A DNA stretch of 64,000 nucleotides from Cognatiyoonia koreensis (GTDB lineage Bacteria > Pseudomonadota > Alphaproteobacteria > Rhodobacterales > Rhodobacteraceae): NCBI RefSeq assembly GCF_900109295.1, contig NZ_FOIZ01000001.1, forward strand, positions 186,001 to 250,000. The letters run 5' to 3'. This document shows, one piece after another, positions 35,665-43,740 of this stretch. The notes beneath the pieces were generated by a model, which was given only the letters and a program-made list of their open reading frames with translations, did no database searches and was not told the origin of the DNA. The first letter of the stretch is position 1, and every line of letters starts with the position of its first letter. A program made the translations under genes and the position numbers.

Positions 35665-36960
35665 CTATTCCTTCAGGGCGTCATCACGCAGCAGGTCTTC
35701 GCTGGCATCCTGCTGGCGCTCTGCCTGGATGATGTCCTCCAAAGCCATGTCTTCAGCGGCGTCGACGCCAATGACATCGGTCGTTTCAGTTGCGTCCTGC
35801 GGTTCGCTCACGGCGTCGTCGTCACCACGTTCAAGGACCACGACCTGACTGCTGTCGGCAATGACGACACCTGCATTTTGTACAGCCAGCTTGACCTGAC
35901 GAATAGCCTCACCTTTGGCCATGGTGATCGACGTTTCGTTCTGGTTGATCCAGCCAGTGACGACAAGTGTGGTCCCTGCCGGTTCAAGTGTTTCGATCCA
36001 GACAGAGGCCGCAGGGGTATCCAACACAAATGGCAGGGATTGCACTGTCTCTTCCATCAGTTGTCGGACGTTCTGCAAATCGGTGCCGCGCGCAATCAGG
36101 ATATTGAACATGAATCGACGTTCAGCGTTCTGCGTGAAGTTGATGATCCGGCTCTTGAAGACGGTCGCGTTCGGAATACGGATGTGATTGCCGTCGAATG
36201 ACAGCAGGATGGTGGCGCGGCTTGTCAGGCGGATGACCTTGCCCTGATCCCCGTTGATCTCAACGGTATCATTGGGGCGGAACGGTTGGCGAAACGACAG
36301 CATGACCGACGCGATGAAATTTTCCACGGTGTCCCTGACCGCAAAACCAATGGCCAGACCGATGATCCCGGCGGCTCCCAGAATGGTCGACAGCAGGGCA
36401 GTTGCGTTCATGATATCGAGCGCAATGACGATCCCAAAGATAACGAATGCCAGTCGGACAAGCTGGCGATAGATGTCGGCGACAAAGGCGTTGGGTGCGA
36501 TCCGATCCCAGGGCCGTTTCAACCGCGCCAGCGCAAAGCCGACCAAAACAACCACAATGAACGCCGCAAGGGCAATCAACATCAGCGGGAGGATCACGAC
36601 GACCTGGTCAAGCCGCGCCTGAAACCTGTCAATTGCGGGATCCAGCCTGCGCGCCACGTCAGTGGTTTCCGTGACCTCGTTCTTGACAGCGACGACACCT
36701 TCGATCCGGTTGGCAAGCGATGTCAGTTCCGCTGCCTCAAGGGCGGAATTGGCCGTACCGCGCATCGTCACAATGCCTTCGCTGACGGAAACGGTCACGT
36801 CCTCGTAGTTGCCAAGCTCTCGGACGATTTCGCGGATACGTGTTGCGATATCGGCGTCCATCTGCTCGGTGTTTTCTGTGCCGATGGGGCCATTTGCCTC
36901 TTGCGCCAGGGCGGGCATGGCAAGTGTCAAAAGTAACGGAATGAGGAGGAGAAAACGCAT
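35665..36960 (-). CDS. Mechanosensitive ion channel (MscS family) with N-terminal BON domain
   Basis: 431 residues with a signal peptide (MRFLLLIPLLLTLAMPALAQ). Residues ~35-100 form a periplasmic BON domain (VSVSEGIVTMRGTANSALEAAEL then IEGVVAVKNEV). Then come transmembrane segments near 120-145 and 168-190, and the pore-lining helix ILGAAGIIGLAIGFAVRD near 193-210 with Gly/Ala packing as in TM3 of MscS. The cytoplasmic beta domain has PFRPNDTVEINGDQGKV and FDGNHIRIPNATVF. An acidic C-terminal tail follows. Small-conductance osmotic valve of the inner membrane; the BON domain may contact the outer membrane or peptidoglycan. Minus strand, 62 bp downstream of kdsA. Confidence 0.9.
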   Translation of the reverse strand: MRFLLLIPLLLTLAMPALAQEANGPIGTENTEQMDADIATRIREIVRELGNYEDVTVSVSEGIVTMRGTANSALEAAELTSLANRIEGVVAVKNEVTETTDVARRLDPAIDRFQARLDQVVVILPLMLIALAAFIVVVLVGFALARLKRPWDRIAPNAFVADIYRQLVRLAFVIFGIVIALDIMNATALLSTILGAAGIIGLAIGFAVRDTVENFIASVMLSFRQPFRPNDTVEINGDQGKVIRLTSRATILLSFDGNHIRIPNATVFKSRIINFTQNAERRFMFNILIARGTDLQNVRQLMEETVQSLPFVLDTPAASVWIETLEPAGTTLVVTGWINQNETSITMAKGEAIRQVKLAVQNAGVVIADSSQVVVLERGDDDAVSEPQDATETTDVIGVDAAEDMALEDIIQAERQQDASEDLLRDDALKE

Positions 36961-37022
36961 GAAACCCGGTCAACGATTGTATTTCGCCGACTGTAGGCGG
37001 GATGACGTTAAGGGCAAAGCCC

Positions 37023-37856
37023 CTAAACGCGTAACGGGTCCGCTTTTGCAAGCGCGTCGAAGGCCATAAGGCTTTTGACCAGCGCAGGCATCTGATCCAG
37101 CGGGATCATGTTCGGCCCGTCACTTGGCGCACTGTCGGGGTCTTCATGCGTTTCGATAAAGACGGCGGCAATCCCCAGAGAGACAGCCGCGCGGGCCAAG
37201 ACGGGCGCAAATTCGCGCTGTCCGCCGGATGATCCGCCCTGTCCGCCGGGTTGCTGTACGGAATGGGTCGCGTCCATGACGACCGGATAGCCTGTCTTGG
37301 CCATCGTCGGCAAAGATCGCATATCCGCGACCAGTGTATTGTAGCCGAAAGAGGCCCCGCGTTCAGTCAACATGATCCGCGTGTTACCCGTGCTTTCGAT
37401 CTTGGCGACGACATTTGGCATATCCCATGGCGCAAGAAATTGGCCTTTTTTGACGTTGATGACGGCACCGGTTTCACCGGCCGCCAGCAACAGATCGGTC
37501 TGGCGACACAGAAACGCCGGGATTTGCATGATATCGCAGACTTCTGCGACAGTGGCGCATTGATCCGCTGTATGAATATCGGTCAGGACAGGGCAACCGA
37601 TCTGGTCTTTGACGGTCTGCATGACCTTCAACCCCTCGTCGATACCAAGACCGCGCTTGCCGGCCATGGACGTACGGTTCGCCTTGTCGAAACTGCCCTT
37701 GAAAACGAACTGCGCACCGGCGGCCTTGCAGGCTTCGGCCATCTGGCTGGCGATCATCAGCGCATGATCCGTACCTTCCAACTGGCAAGGGCCTGCGATC
37801 ACCAAAAGGGGGCGGTCATTGCTGACGGTCAATCCGCCGATCTGGACATCAATCAT
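37023..37856 (-). CDS. kdsA: 3-deoxy-8-phosphooctulonate synthase KdsA
   Basis: 277 residues, normal length. Family blocks: VIAGPCQLEG near 19-28, FKGSFDKANRTS near 53-64, GCPVLTDIHT near 92-101, and MDATHSVQQPGGQGGSSGG near 196-214. It condenses phosphoenolpyruvate with D-arabinose 5-phosphate to KDO-8-phosphate, the first committed step of KDO synthesis for lipopolysaccharide and some capsules. It overlaps the upstream kpsE-like gene by one base, so it lies in one operon with capsule export; this suggests KDO supplied to a capsule or its lipid linker as well as lipid A. The canonical kdsB partner is not in the window. Confidence 0.95.
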   Translation of the reverse strand: MIDVQIGGLTVSNDRPLLVIAGPCQLEGTDHALMIASQMAEACKAAGAQFVFKGSFDKANRTSMAGKRGLGIDEGLKVMQTVKDQIGCPVLTDIHTADQCATVAEVCDIMQIPAFLCRQTDLLLAAGETGAVINVKKGQFLAPWDMPNVVAKIESTGNTRIMLTERGASFGYNTLVADMRSLPTMAKTGYPVVMDATHSVQQPGGQGGSSGGQREFAPVLARAAVSLGIAAVFIETHEDPDSAPSDGPNMIPLDQMPALVKSLMAFDALAKADPLRV

Positions 37857-39460
37857 CAGGATACAACCTGTTCACGCAGGATAGAGGCCGTGAGTGAAAT
37901 CATCAGGTAAATGCCCGCGAAGACGAGGAAGGCAAGAACCGTGTTTTCAAACGCGCGCGGATAGGTCGCCTCGTCCGGGGCGATCGGGGCCACACCGACA
38001 GAGATATAGCGGACCTGCTTGTTCGCCTCGATCCGGGCCGCTTCCATATTGGTCAGGGCGGTCTGCACCTGCAACGACTGAAAGGCATAGTTTTCTTCGG
38101 CCAGACGCAACTGGGTATTGCGCGACGCCAGCGATCCGTTGGTTGTCGACGCGCTGGTCAACTGCGCATTCAGGTCTGCGATAAGGTCGTTCAGGTTCGC
38201 GATGCGACTGCGCAACTGGTCTACCTGCGCTTCATTTGGGCGGCTGACCGACAGACGTTCGGCCAGTGTCAGTTCAAGCTGTTGGCGTTCCAGTTCGCGC
38301 TGGGAAATCTGCTGCAGGATCAACTGTGTCTGGGCCTCGCCACCGACAATTTCCAGCTCTTCCTGAATTCGCAGAAGTTCAGCAAGCGCTTCGGATCGCC
38401 GCGCCTCGGCTTCTTGATAGCTTTGCAATGCACCGGCCATCGCCGCATCACGCGGGCGTTGGGTCATCTGGTCGACCTGTTCTTCCGCATAGGTGATCAG
38501 AGCATCGGCGAATTCCTGGCTCTTCTCGGGAGAGGCGGCGATGACTTCCATCCGCAGGATGCCTTCGGTCGGATCATAGCTGATCTTGACGTGCTTTTGG
38601 TACAGGTCGAACGCATTCTCGCTCGTGGCATCGGGGGCAAGCCGCTGGATCTGGTCGATCTTGGGGTCACTGAAATGGGCCTTGAAGTCGTGATCGCTGT
38701 CCAGACGCAACATCGCCTCTCGTGAGGCAAGATAGGACTGCACCGTGATGCTATCCTGTTGGGTCGCCATTGACGTGCCTTGGAACATGCCACCCAAGCC
38801 ACCTGCCGCGCCACCCGAAGACTCTGCCTGTTGAATGACGAATTCGGAATTGGTCGCATACATCGGCGTGGCAATCACGGCGAAATACCAACCGACAATG
38901 AACGTCGGCAACATCACAAAGAATGACAGCCGCGTCGCAAGCAACAGCAAGCGGCGACGGCGACGCCTGGCGATGTCGCGCTGGATGCGCATAATATCTG
39001 ACGCACGCTGGTCAGAAGGGCTGACCCGTTCTGTCGATGGCAGGGTCTGTCCTTGCGGGACCGTCTGGGGCAGTTGGACCCGCTTGTTTGGTTGCTGCTG
39101 GGAGTCGGGCTGCTGCTGGGCCGCGCCGGGTGCCGTTGTGCCACCCTCAGGGGCGACAAGTTCCAGAATGGTATTGCGCTGGAACGGATCGATCCCCTTG
39201 GCGCGCAACTGGCGCACGGCATCAAAATCAGAGGTGACGGCAAGGCCATTCTTTTGTGCGACGCGGCGGGCCATGCGCAGTTGACGACCGGTCAGGCCCT
39301 CACGGCGAATCGTGTCGATATCCACGCTTTGCGCCGGTGTGACGGGATCAGGCGCACTGGCTTGACCGTCCGTGCCGGTGCCTTGCGGCTTCGTTGGGCT
39401 GTTGCCCATCGATTCCCCGCGTCGGATGCGGAATTTCTTAGCCTTGGGTTTCATAGTCAT
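37856..39460 (-). CDS. Capsule polysaccharide export inner-membrane protein (KpsE/CtrB type)
   Basis: About 534 residues from ATG 39460 (MTMKPKAKKFRIRR); ATG 39409, preceded by CGGGGAA, is an alternative. A Pro/Gln-rich cytoplasmic N-terminus of ~170 residues leads to a first membrane helix (ATRLSFFVMLPTFIVGWYFA). A periplasmic domain with a long coiled coil (~330-440) follows, and a second helix sits at the C-terminus (NTVLAFLVFAGIYLMISLTA). This is the PCP-3 arrangement of KpsE, which links the ABC transporter to the outer-membrane exporter. It overlaps the end of kpsT by 23 bp in another frame, so translation is likely coupled. The N-terminal extension is longer than in E. coli KpsE. Confidence 0.88.
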   Translation of the reverse strand: MTMKPKAKKFRIRRGESMGNSPTKPQGTGTDGQASAPDPVTPAQSVDIDTIRREGLTGRQLRMARRVAQKNGLAVTSDFDAVRQLRAKGIDPFQRNTILELVAPEGGTTAPGAAQQQPDSQQQPNKRVQLPQTVPQGQTLPSTERVSPSDQRASDIMRIQRDIARRRRRRLLLLATRLSFFVMLPTFIVGWYFAVIATPMYATNSEFVIQQAESSGGAAGGLGGMFQGTSMATQQDSITVQSYLASREAMLRLDSDHDFKAHFSDPKIDQIQRLAPDATSENAFDLYQKHVKISYDPTEGILRMEVIAASPEKSQEFADALITYAEEQVDQMTQRPRDAAMAGALQSYQEAEARRSEALAELLRIQEELEIVGGEAQTQLILQQISQRELERQQLELTLAERLSVSRPNEAQVDQLRSRIANLNDLIADLNAQLTSASTTNGSLASRNTQLRLAEENYAFQSLQVQTALTNMEAARIEANKQVRYISVGVAPIAPDEATYPRAFENTVLAFLVFAGIYLMISLTASILREQVVS

Positions 39461-40097
39461 ACAGCTGTTTCGCTTCTTCCAAGGTGTCAAACATATGCAG
39501 GTGCCCGTCTCTTAGCACAGCCGCAGAGCGTGCAAACCGTTCTAATGTGGCTGGCTGGTGGGAAACGATCACGACTGTGGTATTTTCCAGCCGCTCGCGC
39601 AGGATTTCGCCTGCCTTGCGGTTGAATTCCACATCCGTGGTCTGGGGCATCCCTTCGTCGATAAGGTACATGTCGAAATCAAGCGCCAACATCAGCGAAA
39701 AGGTAAAGCGGCTGCGCATACCCTGGCTGTAGGTGCCGATGGGGCGGTCGAAATACTCTTCGATCCCGCAAAGCCAGCGGCAGAATGCTTCGACATAGTC
39801 TGGATCAAGGCCGTAAAGACGGGCGATATAGCGGCTGTTTTCGCGCGCCGTGTGGCGTGGCACGACACCGCCCATGAACCCAAGCGGAAAAGAAATGCGG
39901 CAACCGCGATAAATCTTGCCTTCGTCGGGCTTTTCCAGGCCTGCCATCATGTTGATCAGCGTTGTCTTGCCTGTGCCGTTCGGGGCCAGAATGCCAAGCG
40001 AATTGCCAAGCTCCACCTGAAAGGAAACCTTTTCAAGGATTACCTTACGCTGTGTTCCTGTCCAAAAAGACTTGCTGACGTTCTCAAATTCCAGCAT
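39438..40097 (-). CDS. Polysaccharide ABC exporter ATPase (KpsT/CtrD type)
   Basis: 219 residues, the compact size of KpsT. Walker A is ILAPNGTGKTTL near 36-47 (Ala-Pro instead of the usual GxxG start), the signature YSQGMRSR near 123-130, Walker B MYLIDEGMP near 143-151, and the H-loop VIVSHQP. It energises export of capsular polysaccharide across the inner membrane with KpsM. No kpsM gene is adjacent: upstream is a divergent UDG-like gene and downstream are kpsE and kdsA, so the permease must be elsewhere. A 7+5+7 inverted repeat lies 35 bp ahead of the start. Confidence 0.9.
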   Translation of the reverse strand: MLEFENVSKSFWTGTQRKVILEKVSFQVELGNSLGILAPNGTGKTTLINMMAGLEKPDEGKIYRGCRISFPLGFMGGVVPRHTARENSRYIARLYGLDPDYVEAFCRWLCGIEEYFDRPIGTYSQGMRSRFTFSLMLALDFDMYLIDEGMPQTTDVEFNRKAGEILRERLENTTVVIVSHQPATLERFARSAAVLRDGHLHMFDTLEEAKQLYDYETQG

Positions 40098-40131
40098 CGG
40101 GTCCCGCTACTCAAACCCCTCATGGGCTGTG

Positions 40132-40150
40132 CTATTGTTTACCACAATAG
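40132..40150. promoter_or_regulatory. Inverted repeat upstream of the kpsT-kpsE-kdsA operon
   Basis: CTATTGT-TTACC-ACAATAG is a perfect 7-bp inverted repeat with a 5-bp spacer, in the 152-bp divergent region between kpsT and the UDG-like gene. Its size suits a dimeric repressor or activator. A GCCC-TGAC-GGGC hairpin lies next to it at 40159-40170. Regulator unknown. Confidence 0.4.
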
Positions 40151-40249
40151 GTTAATAGGCCCTGACGGGCTGCATTTCGTACGTTATTTACCAACATTAC
40201 GGCAAAAATAGGGGGAAACCAACCGCCAGAGGCGCTATGTCCCAACGCG

Positions 40250-40834
40250 ATGACAGCCCTTTTGCAAGATATCGCCGCCTGCCGGCTTTGCGCGGACCGA
40301 TTTGCCGATACGCACACGGCCCATGATCCGCGCCCGGTGGTCTGGTTTCGCGACACCGCCCGCATCCTGATAGCCAGCCAGGCCCCCGGCATGCGGGTAC
40401 ACGAAGCGATGACGCCATTCTGGGACCGCTCGGGGGATCGGCTGCGCGACTGGCTGGGGATCGACAAGGATACATTCTATGACCGCAGCCGTGTGGCGAT
40501 TGTGCCGATGGCGTTCTGCTTTCCGGGCTACGACAAAAACGGATCTGACTTGCCACCACCCCGCATCTGCGCGGCGACGTGGCGGGACAAGGCACTGCAA
40601 TATGTCGGACAGGTCAAGCTAACCCTGCTAATCGGTGGCTATGCCCAGAATTGGCACCTTGGCGGCAAGATGAACGTGACTGAACGTTGCAAAAGATGGG
40701 CGGACTATGCACCTGCGGTCTTTCCCTTGCCTCACCCTTCGTGGCGCAATACGGGATGGCTGAACAAGAACCCCTGGTTCGAACAGGATGTGCTGCCCGG
40801 TTTGCGGGCCCGCGTGCAAGAGGTGCTGACATGA
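40250..40834 (+). CDS. Uracil-DNA glycosylase family protein
   Basis: 194 residues. ILIASQAPGMRVHE near 42-55 is the equivalent of the GxAPG active-site loop, FDR-like WDRSGDRLRDWLG follows, and HPSWRNTG near the C-terminus corresponds to the conserved HPS motif of family 4/5 UDGs. CRLCADRF near the start supplies Cys residues as in FeS-containing members. It may remove uracil or act as a related DNA repair or nucleotide-binding protein; many such short proteins are untested. Start ATG 40250 lacks a strong SD. Its stop overlaps the SseB start (ATGA at 40831). Confidence 0.82.
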   Translation: MTALLQDIAACRLCADRFADTHTAHDPRPVVWFRDTARILIASQAPGMRVHEAMTPFWDRSGDRLRDWLGIDKDTFYDRSRVAIVPMAFCFPGYDKNGSDLPPPRICAATWRDKALQYVGQVKLTLLIGGYAQNWHLGGKMNVTERCKRWADYAPAVFPLPHPSWRNTGWLNKNPWFEQDVLPGLRARVQEVLT

Positions 40835-41610
40835 CCGATCTGGATACTGCTCACGCAGCGATGGAAGCTGCGCCGGATGACGACGCGCTGCGCCTGAGGT
40901 TTTACGAACGACTTGCGGACAGCGAACTGTTTATGCTGCTGGGCGCAGACCCGGTGGACGACAAGATCGAACCGTCGCTGTTCGACATCGAAGACCGTAA
41001 GTTCGCGCTGGTGTTCGACCGCGAAGAACGGCTTGCCGATTTTGTCGGGCGGGCCGCCCCTTATGCCGGGCTGCCGGGGCGGGCGTTAGTGCAGATGCTG
41101 ACGGGGCAGGGGATTGGCCTTGCCTTCAACCTCGAGGTCGCCCCCTCTGCCATGCTAATCCCGACGGAAGCGGTCGATTGGCTGGCGGCGATATTGCAGC
41201 ACGCGCCCGACGAGACAGAGGCGCGCTTACAGGAAATCGCGGCCCCGACCGGCCTGCCAGAGGCGGTGATCACCGGTCTTGATCGCAAGCTTGCGATTGC
41301 GGCAGGCCTTGCAAAATGGGCTTATCTGGCTGCAGCCACTTACGATGGCGGCATGAAGGGTCATGTGCTTGCCTTCGTCGATGCGCAGGAAGGGGCTGAA
41401 AAGGCACTTGCCAACGCGGCGGGCGAGGCGCTGACCTTTTCGGGCATCGAAGCGGGCACAATGGACGTGTTGTTCTGCAGATCGTCAGACCCATTGGCAG
41501 CTCGTCTTGCCAAAGTCGGCTTGCGCTTTGATCTGCCCGAGCCGGTCAAGGCACGCCCCATGCCCATCGCCCCCGGATCGGATCCGGACAAGCCACCTAA
41601 GCTGAGATAG
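40831..41610 (+). CDS. SseB family protein
   Basis: 259 residues. MTDLDTAHAAMEAAPDDDALRLRFYERLADSELFMLL and FALVFDREERLADFV resemble the N-terminal SseB domain, and the C-terminal half (TGLDRKLAIAAGLAKWAYLAAA to the end) corresponds to the SseB C-terminal domain. In enterobacteria SseB was linked to serine sensitivity or rhodanese activity; the biochemical role is unclear. Translationally coupled to the UDG-like gene. Convergent with the ghrA-like gene across a strong palindrome. Confidence 0.8.
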   Translation: MTDLDTAHAAMEAAPDDDALRLRFYERLADSELFMLLGADPVDDKIEPSLFDIEDRKFALVFDREERLADFVGRAAPYAGLPGRALVQMLTGQGIGLAFNLEVAPSAMLIPTEAVDWLAAILQHAPDETEARLQEIAAPTGLPEAVITGLDRKLAIAAGLAKWAYLAAATYDGGMKGHVLAFVDAQEGAEKALANAAGEALTFSGIEAGTMDVLFCRSSDPLAARLAKVGLRFDLPEPVKARPMPIAPGSDPDKPPKLR

Positions 41611-41636
41611 TGGTTAACATATTGTAAATAAATACA

Positions 41637-41660
41637 AATTGTTTCGCATGCGAAACAATT
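41637..41660. terminator. 24-bp perfect palindrome between convergent genes (bidirectional terminator)
   Basis: The sequence centred on GCATGC is self-complementary over 24 bases (arms AATTGTTTCGCA and TGCGAAACAATT). It lies between the SseB stop (41610) and the ghrA-like stop (41669). Read on the minus strand, the hairpin is followed by a T-rich stretch (TGTATTTATTTACAA), so it suits a Rho-independent terminator for the long mre-rod operon. On the plus strand no T-run follows. Confidence 0.65.
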
Positions 41661-41668
41661 GGCGGGTT

Positions 41669-42601
41669 TCAGTAGCCTGCATCTCTGTTGACGACATGCA
41701 GGAACGGTTCACCGTTTTCGCCACGCAGGATTTGCGCTGCAATGACCTCGGACGCGCTTTCGGGCCGTGTGAATGACGCGATGTGCGGGGTGACGGTCAC
41801 GCCGGGATGTGACCAGAACGGATGTGTTGGCGGCAACGGCTCAATGCGAAAGACATCCAACGTTGCATGACCGACCTGACCACTGTCCAGTGCGGACAGA
41901 AGGGCATCATCGTCGATCAGCGGGCCGCGACCCGGGTTGATGACAAAGGCCCCTTTGGCCAGCAGGGACAGGGTCTGCGCGTTAAGGGTGTTTTCAGTCG
42001 CAGGCGTGTCCGGCAACAGCAGCACGACGATTTCCGCGCCGCTCAGCGCCGATTGCAACCCTTGCGCGCCGTAGTAACAGCGCAGCCCGGTGATTTCCTT
42101 GGCGGTCCTGCTCCACCCCGAAACTGGGAAGCCCAGCGCTGCAAGCGCACGACCACAGGCCGCGCCCAATGCGCCAAGGCCAAGGATCGTCACAGGACGG
42201 TGCGCAGCGATAGGAGGATAGGCTTTGTTGCACCAGACGCCGTCCTGCCCGTTGATATGGGCGTCCATGCCAAGATGATGACGCAGCGCATGGCCAACAA
42301 CCCATTCGACCATGCCTTGCGTCAGACTGTGATCGACCATGCGCAACAGCGGTTGTGTCAGTGTCTGGTTGTCCGCGACGGATTCAATCCCTGCCCAAAG
42401 GCTAAGCAGCGCTTTGCAACGGGTGTAGGGGCTGAAGTCGCTAACGGGGCCGTTCGGGGCAAAAACGATGTAATCCACGGTTTCTGGCGCATGATCGCGC
42501 GACAGGGCGACGTCCAGACCGGCCTTGTCAAAGGCTTGTTTCAGCGGGCCTTCATACTCGGGCCAGCGCGCGTCTTCAGCAGAAAACAGAACGTTGAGCA
42601 T
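41669..42601 (-). CDS. ghrA: Glyoxylate/hydroxypyruvate reductase A-like dehydrogenase
   Basis: 310 residues, D-2-hydroxyacid dehydrogenase family, GhrA subgroup. Nucleotide-binding GLGALGAACGRALAALGFPVSGWSR near 141-165, VINPGRGPLIDDDALLSAL with the substrate Arg near 225-243, the catalytic Glu in VFRIEPLP, and the catalytic His in VTPHIASFTRP. It would reduce glyoxylate to glycolate or hydroxypyruvate to glycerate with NADPH. This connects chemically to the bhc operon, which consumes glyoxylate, but here the gene is the last member of the cell-shape operon, sharing one base with the rodA stop. Confidence 0.85.
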   Translation of the reverse strand: MLNVLFSAEDARWPEYEGPLKQAFDKAGLDVALSRDHAPETVDYIVFAPNGPVSDFSPYTRCKALLSLWAGIESVADNQTLTQPLLRMVDHSLTQGMVEWVVGHALRHHLGMDAHINGQDGVWCNKAYPPIAAHRPVTILGLGALGAACGRALAALGFPVSGWSRTAKEITGLRCYYGAQGLQSALSGAEIVVLLLPDTPATENTLNAQTLSLLAKGAFVINPGRGPLIDDDALLSALDSGQVGHATLDVFRIEPLPPTHPFWSHPGVTVTPHIASFTRPESASEVIAAQILRGENGEPFLHVVNRDAGY

Positions 42602-43740
42602 CAGCGAGGCTTATGTACATGGGCGGATTGCACCAGCCCGAAAGCACCCAGCAAAACCAGCATCGCTGACCCGCCGTAGCTGACCAGCGGCAATGGAACA
42701 CCGACAACAGGTGCCAGCCCCGTGACCATCGCCATGTTCACAGCAAAGAACAGGAAAAAGGTCATCGCAACACCTAGGGTCAGCAGAGATGCGAAACGAT
42801 CCTTGTTGGTTACGGCGGATGCCACGCAGAAGACGATGATCAACATATAAAGGACCAAGAGCGCGATTGCGCCGACAAAGCCGAATTCCTCGGCCAGGGT
42901 GGTAAAGATAAAATCGGTATGCTTTTCGGGCAAAAAGTTCAGGCGACTTTGCGTGCCTTGCATGAAACCCCGTCCGGTCCAGCCGCCAGAGCCAAGGGCG
43001 ATCTTCGCCTGCGTGATGTGATAGCCGGCACCAAGCGGGTCGTTGGCGGGGTCCAGAAACGTGTCGATGCGGCGATACTGATAGTCCTGCAAAAGCTGGT
43101 ATGGCGTGCCACGGAAGGCGAAAACCGCGTAGATCATACTGACGCCCGCGCCGATGACGGCAGCGAAATAGGCCCAATGCACGCCGGCAAAAAACATCAT
43201 CGCCCCACCGCCGATGACCAATAGCAAGGATGTGCCAAGGTCGGGCTGCGAGAGGACGAGATATGTCGGCAAAAGGATAAGAAAGACTGGCAGGATCACA
43301 AAGAACGGGTGCGATGTCTTTTTCGCTGGCAACCAGTCGTAGTAGGCGGCAAGCAACATCACCAGCGTGATCTTGGCCAACTCGGATGGCTGCAAATCCA
43401 TGGGCCCCAGATCAAGCCAGCGCTGCGAGCCGTTGCGTTCTGCACCGACCAATTCGACAGCGACCAACAGACCGATCGACACAAGATAGGCCAACACGGC
43501 CATGTTGCGCCAGAACCAGATGGGCACCATTGCGACGACCATCATCAGCGCCATGCCAAGGCCGAAACGCTTGATTTGTGGTTCCATCCACGGGCTCGCC
43601 GATCCGCCAGCAACGGAATAGAGCATGATGAAACCTGCGCAGGCTACGGCGGTCAATAGAATGATGACCGGCCAGTTCAGGTAGATCAGCTTGCGAAACC
43701 CGCTCGGGACAAACTTGGTGTTATACTCAAGATAACTCAT
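42601..43740 (-). CDS. rodA: Rod shape-determining SEDS glycosyltransferase RodA
   Basis: 379 residues with about ten membrane helices. SEDS hallmarks: LDLGPMDLQPSELAKITLV, LSQPDLGTSLLLVIGG, RIDTFLDPANDPLGAGYHITQAKIALGSGGWTGRGF, FLPEKHTDFIFTTLAEEFGFVG and VGVPLPLVSYGGSAM. RodA polymerises glycan strands from lipid II during side-wall synthesis, together with PBP2. It overlaps the PBP2 gene by 4 bp, in the standard mreBCD-mrdA-rodA order. Assignment to RodA rather than FtsW rests on this context. Confidence 0.95.
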   Translation of the reverse strand: MSYLEYNTKFVPSGFRKLIYLNWPVIILLTAVACAGFIMLYSVAGGSASPWMEPQIKRFGLGMALMMVVAMVPIWFWRNMAVLAYLVSIGLLVAVELVGAERNGSQRWLDLGPMDLQPSELAKITLVMLLAAYYDWLPAKKTSHPFFVILPVFLILLPTYLVLSQPDLGTSLLLVIGGGAMMFFAGVHWAYFAAVIGAGVSMIYAVFAFRGTPYQLLQDYQYRRIDTFLDPANDPLGAGYHITQAKIALGSGGWTGRGFMQGTQSRLNFLPEKHTDFIFTTLAEEFGFVGAIALLVLYMLIIVFCVASAVTNKDRFASLLTLGVAMTFFLFFAVNMAMVTGLAPVVGVPLPLVSYGGSAMLVLLGAFGLVQSAHVHKPR

